From Actinoallomurus purpureus (GTDB lineage: Bacteria; Actinomycetota; Actinomycetes; Streptosporangiales; Streptosporangiaceae), in assembly GCF_024055795.1 (NCBI RefSeq), contig NZ_JAMXMY010000027.1, forward strand, positions 1 to 64,000: a DNA stretch of 64,000 bases, written 5' to 3'. Both the position numbers and the translations under genes were made by a program. The notes below the pieces were generated by a model, which had not been told where the DNA came from, searched no databases, and was given only the letters and a program-made list of their open reading frames with translations. Positions 44,198 through 50,809 of this stretch are shown here, in pieces. Each line of letters starts with the position of its first letter. The first letter of the stretch is position 1.

Positions 44198-45133
44198 ATG
44201 AGCGCCGCAGAGATCGTCGTCGCCGGGCTGCGCAAGCGATACGGGGCGACCCGAGCCCTCGACGGCATGTCCTTCACCGTCCGTCCGGGGCTGGTGACCG
44301 GCTTCCTGGGGCCGAACGGGGCCGGGAAATCCACCACGATGCGGGTGATCCTCGGCCTTGACGCGGTCGATGCGGGCACCGCGCTCATCGAGGGCAAGCC
44401 GTACCACAGCCTTCGGCATCCGCTGAACCACGTCGGTTCACTGCTGGACGCGGCGGCGCTGCACCCCAGCCGGAGCGCTCGTGACCACCTGCTCTGGCTG
44501 GCGCATTCACAGGGCCTGGCCGCGCGGCGGGTGAACCAGGTGATCGAGCAGGTCGGCCTGACCTCGGCGGCCCGGCGCAAGGCCGGAGGCTACTCGCTCG
44601 GCATGCGGCAGCGGCTCGGGATCGCCGCGGCCCTGCTCGGGGACCCGCCGATCATCATGCTCGATGAGCCGTTCAACGGCATGGACCCCGACGGCATCAT
44701 CTGGATGCGTGGCTTCCTGCGGTCGCTGGCCGCCCAGGGCCGCGCCGTCCTGGTGTCCAGCCACCTGATGAGCGAGGTGCAGGACACCGCCGACCACCTC
44801 GTCGTGGTCGGGCGCGGCAAGGCCATCGCCGACGCCGGCGTGGCCGACCTGATCGCGGCCGCCTCCGGGAACCGGGTGGCCCTGCGGACCACGGCCGGGA
44901 CGCACGCGATGAGGGTACTCGGGCACGCAGGCGCTGCCGTGGCGGCCACCGGCCGCGACACCATCACCGTCTCCGGCCTGCCGGCGGATCGCATCGTGAC
45001 GCTGCTCAACCAGAGCGCGGTCCCGTTCTCGGAGGTATCGGCGCACCGCGCCACCCTTGAGGACGTCTACCTGGAGCTCACCCGCGACGCGGTCGAGTTC
45101 CGCGCCGCGACGCAGTCGGAGGTGTCGCGGTGA
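44198..45133 (+). CDS. ABC-2 exporter ATP-binding protein
   Basis: 311 residues from the ATG at 44198 (an in-frame ATG at 44150 would add 16). Walker A GPNGAGKST (about 40-48), Q-loop, signature YSLGMRQRLGIAAALL, Walker B IIMLDEPFNGMDPDG, H-loop SSHLM. The C-terminal extension of about 90 residues is usual in actinomycete DrrA/BcrA-like exporters. Forms an exporter with the two permeases that overlap downstream (GTGA, ATGA). Substrate unknown; self-protection or lantibiotic/peptide export is common in this class. Confidence 0.93.
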   Translation: MSAAEIVVAGLRKRYGATRALDGMSFTVRPGLVTGFLGPNGAGKSTTMRVILGLDAVDAGTALIEGKPYHSLRHPLNHVGSLLDAAALHPSRSARDHLLWLAHSQGLAARRVNQVIEQVGLTSAARRKAGGYSLGMRQRLGIAAALLGDPPIIMLDEPFNGMDPDGIIWMRGFLRSLAAQGRAVLVSSHLMSEVQDTADHLVVVGRGKAIADAGVADLIAAASGNRVALRTTAGTHAMRVLGHAGAAVAATGRDTITVSGLPADRIVTLLNQSAVPFSEVSAHRATLEDVYLELTRDAVEFRAATQSEVSR

Positions 45134-46659
45134 CCCCTACCGTTACGCCGTACCGGCCCAGCGAACGGGTCGGGCGAGACGGCTTCCTCCAGGTGCTGCA
45201 CGCGGAATGGACCAAGTTCCGGACGGTCCGGGGCTGGACGGTCGGCATGATGGCGGCGGCACTGATGGTGGTGCTGTTCGCCCTGCTCGTCGGGGTCAGC
45301 AGCAACCAGAAGGGCTCACCACCCGTTCCGATCGGACCGGGTGGTGAGCCGGTCACCGACAGCTTCTACTTCGTGCACCAGCCGCTCGCCGGAGACGGCA
45401 GCATCACCGTCTCCGTCTCCGCGCTCAAGAGCAGCATCCCTAAGGCCCCCGGGGACCTGCGGCCCGGCACCGTGCCGTGGGCGAAGGCCGGGCTCATCAT
45501 CAAGGACGGCACCCGCCAGGGATCACCCTACGCGGCGATCATGGCCACCGGCAGCCACGGCGTGCGGATGCAGGACAACTACGTCAACGACACGGCCGGC
45601 CCCACCGGTCCGGCCTCCGCCGAGTCCCCCCGCCGGCTGCGGCTGGACCGCTCGGGCGACACGATCACCGGCTACGCCTCCACCGACGGCACGAAATGGA
45701 CCAAGGTAGGCACCACGCAGGTGAGCGGGCTCGGATCGACCGCGCAGGTCGGGCTGTTCGTCGCCTCTCCGCCTGCCGTGGGCGGCGGGGGCACGGCCGG
45801 CAGTGTGTCCACGGCCACCTTCGGGGATCTTCGAACCCAGGGGGGCTGGGCCGGTGGCAACTGGACAGGCAGTCAGGTGGGAGCCAAATCCCCCACCTTC
45901 GCCGGCTACCCGGAGAACGCCCCGGGTTCGTTCACGGGATCCGACGCCCGGTTCACGGTGACCGGTGCCGGCGACATAGCGCCCGCTGTCAGCGACAGCC
46001 TGCCGACCGGCGGCCACCTCCGGAACATCCTCACCGGCACGTTCGCCGCGCTGATCGCAGTGATCGTCGTGGGGGCGCTGTTCATCACCGCGGAGTACCG
46101 GAACAAGATGATCCACCTCACCCTGGCCGCGAGTCCGAGGCGGAGCCGGGTGCTGGTGGCCAAGGCGATCGTGTTGTGGGCCGTCACCTTCGTCGCCGGG
46201 TCGGTGGGGGCGATTCTCGCGACTCCGCTCGGTCTGGGGCTCGCACGGGGCAACGGCGTCTACATCTTCCCGGTGACGTCCTCGACCGAACTGCGGGTGG
46301 AGCTCGGGACCGCGGCGCTGCTCGCGACCGCCTCGGTCCTGGCCCTCTCCGTCGGCGCCATCTTCCGGCACAGTGCGGGCGCGGTCACCACCGCCATCGT
46401 GGCCATCGTGCTGCCCTACATCCTGATCGCCATCCCGTTCATGCCCGCGAGTGTGTCGAAGGGAGTGGCCACGGTGACACCAGGCGCAGCTTTCGCCGTC
46501 CAGCAGACGCTTGTGCCATATGACCAGGTCGCAAGCAATTACACGCCGTACTACGGCTACTACCCGCTGGCGCCATGGGCCGGGTTCGCCGTCCTGGCCG
46601 GCTACGCGGTGGCAAGCCTGGCCGTGGCCGCCGTCCTTCTCAACCGGAGGGACGCATGA
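45130..46659 (+). CDS. ABC-2 permease with large external lectin-like domain
   Basis: 509 residues; GTG start overlaps the ATPase stop. After the first helix (about 38-60) is an external domain of about 230 residues (FYFVHQPLAGDGSITVSVSA, AKAGLIIKDG, GVRMQDNYVND, LRLDRSGDTITGYASTDG). Its pattern resembles concanavalin-like DUF1349 or LamG sandwiches. Membrane helices 2-6 follow from about residue 300 (LIAVIVVGALFITAEYRNKMIHLTL is typical ABC-2). Ordinary permeases of this class have about 250-280 residues, so the insert is striking. It may bind a surface glycan or the substrate. Confidence 0.88.
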   Translation: MTPTVTPYRPSERVGRDGFLQVLHAEWTKFRTVRGWTVGMMAAALMVVLFALLVGVSSNQKGSPPVPIGPGGEPVTDSFYFVHQPLAGDGSITVSVSALKSSIPKAPGDLRPGTVPWAKAGLIIKDGTRQGSPYAAIMATGSHGVRMQDNYVNDTAGPTGPASAESPRRLRLDRSGDTITGYASTDGTKWTKVGTTQVSGLGSTAQVGLFVASPPAVGGGGTAGSVSTATFGDLRTQGGWAGGNWTGSQVGAKSPTFAGYPENAPGSFTGSDARFTVTGAGDIAPAVSDSLPTGGHLRNILTGTFAALIAVIVVGALFITAEYRNKMIHLTLAASPRRSRVLVAKAIVLWAVTFVAGSVGAILATPLGLGLARGNGVYIFPVTSSTELRVELGTAALLATASVLALSVGAIFRHSAGAVTTAIVAIVLPYILIAIPFMPASVSKGVATVTPGAAFAVQQTLVPYDQVASNYTPYYGYYPLAPWAGFAVLAGYAVASLAVAAVLLNRRDA

Positions 46660-47414
46660 GACTGGCATTGCACGCGGAATGGACGAAGATGCGGACCGTC
46701 GCCAGCCCTCTATGGCTGCTGCTCGGTACCGTCGCGGCGACGGTGGCCCTGAGCGCCGTGGCGACCTCGGTCGTGAACTGCACGGCCCGTGGCTGCGGCG
46801 GCGACACGACGAAGCTCAGCCTCATGGGCGTCTACCTCGGCCAGGCGCCGGTCGCCATCCTGGCAGTGCTGGTCATCAGCGGGGAGTACAGCTCGGGCAT
46901 GATCCGCACCACCCTGACGGCGATGCCGCGGCGCGCCACCGCCTTCGCGGCCAAGGCCATCACTCTCACCGGAGTCGTGGCCGTCGGCGGAACGGTCGCC
47001 GTCCTCGGGGCGGTGCTCGCCGGGCGGCTCATCCTGCCCGACCTCGGCGACCAGGCCCTGTCCCTGGCCGACGGGCCGACGCTGCGCGCGGTCTTCGGGA
47101 CGGTCCTCTACCTGATTCTGATCGGCCTTCTGAGCCTCGGTATCGCGACCGCCGTGCGGGACTCCGCCACCAGCATCGGGATCGTCCTCGGCCTGCTCTA
47201 CATCTTCCCCATCATCTCCGGGACCATCAGCGATCCGGACTGGCAGCGCCTGCTCCAACAGATCGCGCCGATGAGCGCCGGGCTCGCCATCCAGGCCACC
47301 ACCGATCTCCACAGCCTGCCCCTCAGCCCCTGGGCCGGTCTTGGCGTCACCGCCGGATGGGCCACCGCAGCGCTCCTGGCCGGCGGCCTACTGCTACGCG
47401 TACGCGACACCTAG
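46656..47414 (+). CDS. ABC-2 permease
   Basis: 252 residues with six membrane helices; ATG overlaps the preceding stop (ATGA). Starts MRLALHAEWTKMRTVASPLW, the same N-terminal element (HAEWTKFRTV) as the larger permease, so the two are paralogues. EYSSGMIRTTLTAMPRR is the ABC-2 coupling loop. Last gene of the exporter operon; a terminator overlaps its stop. Confidence 0.92.
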   Translation: MRLALHAEWTKMRTVASPLWLLLGTVAATVALSAVATSVVNCTARGCGGDTTKLSLMGVYLGQAPVAILAVLVISGEYSSGMIRTTLTAMPRRATAFAAKAITLTGVVAVGGTVAVLGAVLAGRLILPDLGDQALSLADGPTLRAVFGTVLYLILIGLLSLGIATAVRDSATSIGIVLGLLYIFPIISGTISDPDWQRLLQQIAPMSAGLAIQATTDLHSLPLSPWAGLGVTAGWATAALLAGGLLLRVRDT

Positions 47415-47437
47415 AGAGGCTTGTGGACGAGCCTCTC
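47414..47437 (+). terminator. terminator of the ABC-2 operon
   Basis: GAGAGGCT pairs with AGCCTCTC across an eight-base loop; the stem begins in the stop codon and is followed by GTTCTC. Confidence 0.6.
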
Positions 47438-47475
47438 GTTCTCAAATGTCGTGGCCGCCTCGGCGCCCATCGGCC

Positions 47476-47625
47476 TCAGGTGACGGAGACGGGGACGGTG
47501 ATCCTCATCGGGGGAAGTTCGTCGAAGTCGACGCCGGCGTTCATTCTGCGGAGCAGGAGGTCTGCGGAGCGGCGGCCGATCTCGTCGGGATCGTAGGTCG
47601 CCAGGACGAGCCGGCGGTCGAACGA
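47476..47625 (-). pseudogene. C-terminal remnant of a LacI-family repressor
   Basis: The last 48 residues of a LacI repressor are intact up to their stop (RRLVLATYDPDEIGRRSADL, LRRMNAGVDFDELPPMRITV). This is the C-terminal subdomain end of sugar-operon LacI proteins. The frame closes with TGA at 47626-47628, where homology stops, so about 85 percent of the gene is gone. LacI repressors regulate exactly the sugar ABC operon that follows, so the operon has lost its local repressor. Confidence 0.7.
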
Positions 47626-47723
47626 TCAGCTCGAAGGTCAAGGACGCCGCCAAGGCGACCAAGTTCGCCGAGGCGTGGTCATTGGACCCGAACAACCTCA
47701 AGACCGAGACGACGACACGGCAG
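47625..47723 (+). pseudogene. possible tail of a sugar-binding protein
   Basis: An open stretch immediately right of the LacI break reads ISSKVKDAAKATKFAEAWSL and runs in frame into the permease. It resembles the C-terminal helix of an extracytoplasmic solute-binding protein, which is normally encoded between lacI and the permeases. There is no stop before the permease ATG. The assignment is weak, but with the LacI remnant it suggests a single deletion that removed both N-termini and the intervening promoter. Confidence 0.3.
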
Positions 47724-48659
47724 ATGAGGCCACGGCCCGTTCCGGCACCCGCGGCGCGCAAGGAACCCTTCCCCCGGCCGTTGCTGCGGCGGCTGAGGGA
47801 GAGCGGCCTTTTCGGCCTCGCCGCGGTGGCCTTCGGCCTCTATGCGCTGTTCCTGATCGTTCCGATCTTCATGAGCGCGCGGAGCAGCCTGACCGACGAG
47901 AACCCGCTGCGCCCGCACAGCAAGTTCGTGGGGCTGGCCAACTACCGCGAGATGGTCCACGATGACCAGCTCGCGGCCGGCCTCGTCTTCACCTTCACGC
48001 TCGCGGTGGGCGTGACCCTCGCGGCGAACGTGACCGGCGTGGGGCTGGCCATGCTGCTCAACCGGTCGTCGCTGCCGTACCGGATGCTGCGGACCATCGC
48101 GTTCCTCCCGCAGGTGTTGTCCGGTGTCATCGTCGCCTTCATCTGGCGGGCCATCCTGACCCAGGACGGCCTGCTCAACACGCTGCTGACGAGCGTGGGG
48201 ATCATCGACCGGCCCGTCGCGTGGCTCGGCAGCCCGCACAACGCGATGCTGTCGATCGGGATCGTGGTCACCTGGGTGCTGAGCGGCTTCACCACCGTCG
48301 TCCACCTCGCCGCGTTGCAGGGCATCCCGCTCGAGCTGTACGACGCGGCGGCGATCGACGGCGCGGGCCCCTGGCAGCGCTTCCGGCGGGTGACGGTGCC
48401 GATGATGGCGCCGGGCACCACGATCAGCGTCACGATCTCCCTGATCACCGTGCTCAAGCTCTACGACATCATCGCCGTCCTCACCGGCGGCGGACCGGCC
48501 GACTCGACGCGGTCGACCGCTCTTTACATCGTCTCGGTCGCCTTCACCGACAACCGGTTCGGCTACGCCTCGGCCGTGGCCATCCTGCTGCTGATCATCT
48601 CCGCGGTGGTGGCCATCGGCGTGACGACACTGCTCCGACGCAGGGAGGTCTCCGCTTGA
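47724..48659 (+). CDS. sugar ABC permease (MalF type)
   Basis: 311 residues, six membrane helices. The EAA loop is ELYDAAAIDGAGPWQRFRRVTVPMM (its core EAAxxDGA is the ATPase contact). The ATG at 47724 is chosen from context; a TTG at 47682 is possible if the short remnant upstream is translated. No binding-protein gene remains nearby. Normal partner of the MalG-type permease at 50 kb, now separated by an insertion element. Its stop codon TGA lies at the junction with that element. The shared ATPase is probably encoded elsewhere, as is usual in actinomycetes. Confidence 0.87.
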   Translation: MRPRPVPAPAARKEPFPRPLLRRLRESGLFGLAAVAFGLYALFLIVPIFMSARSSLTDENPLRPHSKFVGLANYREMVHDDQLAAGLVFTFTLAVGVTLAANVTGVGLAMLLNRSSLPYRMLRTIAFLPQVLSGVIVAFIWRAILTQDGLLNTLLTSVGIIDRPVAWLGSPHNAMLSIGIVVTWVLSGFTTVVHLAALQGIPLELYDAAAIDGAGPWQRFRRVTVPMMAPGTTISVTISLITVLKLYDIIAVLTGGGPADSTRSTALYIVSVAFTDNRFGYASAVAILLLIISAVVAIGVTTLLRRREVSA

Positions 48660-48664
48660 CGTCC

Positions 48665-48686
48665 TCCCCCGCCTGAAGACGGGGGA
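48665..48686 (-). repeat. right-end hairpin of the IS element (guide RNA 3' region)
   Basis: TCCCCCG pairs with CGGGGGA around an eight-base loop. In IS200/IS605 elements the tnpB-proximal end also encodes the 3' part of the guide RNA, so the 48657-48800 stretch is the expected omega-RNA region. Presence of the RNA is inferred. Confidence 0.55.
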
Positions 48687-48698
48687 TTCTAACCAGCT

Positions 48699-49886
48699 CT
48701 ACCCGGAGGTGAGAACAGGTTGAGGTTCGCGGTTCACAGCCCCGCCCAGCGGCTGGAGGGCTCCCCGCGCTGTCACGGCACGTCCTGCCGCGATGTTCTT
48801 GGCCGCGTTCACATCCGCGTGATCGACATGCCCACAGGCGCGACAGCGAAAGACCGCTTGGCTCTCACGGTTCTCCGCTGCGCAGTGCCCGCAGGCGTGA
48901 CAGATCTGGGAGGTGTACGCGGGGTTGATCTTTTCCACCCGGCCCGGTGCCTTGTGCTCCAGGCGGGTGACCAGATGGCCCCAGCCGGCTGCGTGGATGG
49001 ATCGGTTGAGCCCGGCTTTGGCCCGCACGTTGCTGCCGGGTGCGGTGAGGGTGCCGCGCGCGGAGCGGACCATGTTCTTGATCAGGTTTTCGACCCGGAT
49101 TACGTCGAACTCGGCGGCGAGGCGGGTGGAGGTCTTTTCAACCCAGTCCTTACGCCGGTCGGTCTCCCGCGCCTTGATCCGGGCGATCGCGGTCTTGACC
49201 CCCTTGCGGCGGTTCGATCCCGGCTTTGCGCGCGCCAGTCTGCGCTGCAGACGCCGCAGGCGTTCGGCCTCGGTATCGCGCAGGCCGGGCACGGACAGCC
49301 GTTCGCCGGTGGAGAGGGCGGCCGAGACGGCAACGCCACGGTCCACGCCGACGACCTCCCCGGTACCGGGCCCGTTGATCGGTGGCGGGATCACCGCGAA
49401 AGCCACATGCCAGCGACCTGCATGATCCCGCTTCACCCGGAACGACTTGGCCTCGTCGGGGAGCTGACGGGACCAGCGGAACCGGACCCAGCCGACCTTG
49501 GGGATCCACACCTGTCCCGTTTTGCGGGACAGGTGGCGCACGTCCCAGTGCCGGCCGCGCTGCCCGACGATCCGGAACCCCTCATGCACCCCCGCCTTAC
49601 GCCACGTCGGCCGCCGATGCGTGCCCGCGAAGAAACCCGCCATGGCCTGGGCGAAGTCACGCAACGCCTGCTGCTGCACCGTCTGCGAACCCGCCGCCAA
49701 CCAGGGGAACGCCTTCCTGGCTTCGGTCAGCTGACGGCACTGTTCGGCATAGCCCGGCGCGCTCTTCCGGCCCGGTTGCCAGTGCTGATGCTGCTCGACC
49801 GCGAGATTCCACACATATCGGGCCTGCGAACAGTGCTCCAGCAAACCCTGCTCTTGGGCGGGCGTAGGCGAAAGCCGGAACCGCAT
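48699..49886 (-). CDS. tnpB: TnpB RNA-guided nuclease (IS605 OrfB)
   Basis: 395 residues, full length for the family. The three RuvC acidic residues are D182 (GVDRG), E266 (RVENL) and D358 (HADVNAAKNIA). A zinc ribbon is formed by C329/C332 and C348/C351. The N-terminal helix-turn-helix-like part (MRFRLSPTPAQEQGLLEHC) is normal. TnpB cuts DNA next to a short target-adjacent motif using an RNA from its own 3' end, and helps the element persist. It looks intact and may be active although no TnpA is present here. Confidence 0.93.
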   Translation of the reverse strand: MRFRLSPTPAQEQGLLEHCSQARYVWNLAVEQHQHWQPGRKSAPGYAEQCRQLTEARKAFPWLAAGSQTVQQQALRDFAQAMAGFFAGTHRRPTWRKAGVHEGFRIVGQRGRHWDVRHLSRKTGQVWIPKVGWVRFRWSRQLPDEAKSFRVKRDHAGRWHVAFAVIPPPINGPGTGEVVGVDRGVAVSAALSTGERLSVPGLRDTEAERLRRLQRRLARAKPGSNRRKGVKTAIARIKARETDRRKDWVEKTSTRLAAEFDVIRVENLIKNMVRSARGTLTAPGSNVRAKAGLNRSIHAAGWGHLVTRLEHKAPGRVEKINPAYTSQICHACGHCAAENRESQAVFRCRACGHVDHADVNAAKNIAAGRAVTARGALQPLGGAVNREPQPVLTSG

Positions 49887-49978
49887 GTCCGCACACTAAC
49901 CACCGCCACCGACATTCCGAGGAGGGAGCGGCGTTTCCTCCCCAGCCCGACGGCCGGAGTCTCCACGCCGCAAAGCCG

Positions 49979-50809
49979 ATGAACACGGGCGTACGGCGCG
50001 TGGCCAGACTCGTCATCGCGGTGGCGCTGACACTGGCGTTCGTGGCGCCGGTCTACCTGACCCTCGTCAACGCGTTCAAGACACAGCCGCAGATCGAGCA
50101 CAGCCCGGCCGCACCACCGATCCCGCCCACGTTCCACAACCTCAGCGTCGCGCTGCGGCGGCCCGACCATCTGATCCAGTCCGGGCTGCAGAACTCGGTG
50201 GTGGCCGTGCTCTGGTCGGTCGGGCTGCTCATCCCGCTCGGCTCGGCGCTGAGCTTCTACCTGACCCGCAGGAAGGGGCGTACCAGGGCGGTCGTCCTGG
50301 CGCTCCTGGCGATCGGGCTCATGGTGCCGCCGCAGGTCGTGCTGCTGCCGACCATCCAGATCCTCGGCCACCTCGGGCTGAACCACACCTATCCCGGGCT
50401 CATCCTGTCCAACCTCGGCGGTGGCTACATGTCGTTCGCGGTCTTCGTCTATGTCGGGTTCATGCGCTCGGTGCCCGAGGAGGTCATCGAGGCCGCGCGC
50501 CTGGAGGGCGCGTCCTGGCTGCGGATCTGGTGGCGGATCGTGATGCCGCTGGTCCGGCCCGCCACCGCGACCGTCGCGATCTTCCTGTCCCTGTGGATCT
50601 GGAACGACTTCCTCAACCCGCAGTTCATCCTCGGACCGGTGCAGGGGCAGACCATCACGACCGGGCTCTACCTGTCGATCGGCCAGTACTCGGTCGACTA
50701 CGGGCAACTGTTCGGGATCATGTTCCTGGCGGCGGTGATCCCGGTGGTGGGTTACCTGGCCATGCAGCGGCACTTCGTGGCCGGTCTGACCTCCGGAGCG
50801 ACCAAGTGA
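49979..50809 (+). CDS. sugar ABC permease (MalG type)
   Basis: 276 residues, six membrane helices. EAA loop: EEVIEAARLEGASWLRIWWR. Starts about 10 bp after the IS boundary, and no clear ribosome site precedes the ATG, so translation may depend on sequences from the element. GTGA overlap couples it to the next gene. In the undamaged operon it would directly follow the MalF-type gene. Confidence 0.88.
   Translation: MNTGVRRVARLVIAVALTLAFVAPVYLTLVNAFKTQPQIEHSPAAPPIPPTFHNLSVALRRPDHLIQSGLQNSVVAVLWSVGLLIPLGSALSFYLTRRKGRTRAVVLALLAIGLMVPPQVVLLPTIQILGHLGLNHTYPGLILSNLGGGYMSFAVFVYVGFMRSVPEEVIEAARLEGASWLRIWWRIVMPLVRPATATVAIFLSLWIWNDFLNPQFILGPVQGQTITTGLYLSIGQYSVDYGQLFGIMFLAAVIPVVGYLAMQRHFVAGLTSGATK

Larger units (their letters stand above)
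48657..49970. mobile_element. IS200/IS605-family element carrying only tnpB
   Basis: The left boundary is near the hairpin at 48665-48686, which is the right-end hairpin of this family relative to tnpB orientation. The other end has a second hairpin (GGAGG and CCTCC, 49921-49941) and a GGAGTCTCCACG segment at about 49956-49967. No tnpA transposase is present, so it is non-autonomous. No target duplication is expected for this family. It lies exactly between two permease genes. Boundaries are approximate (within about 20 bp). Confidence 0.75.

Noticed and set aside
48699-49886. Cas12-type CRISPR nuclease
   Set aside because: Length (395 residues), lack of cas1/cas2 and repeats, and IS-type end hairpins identify TnpB.
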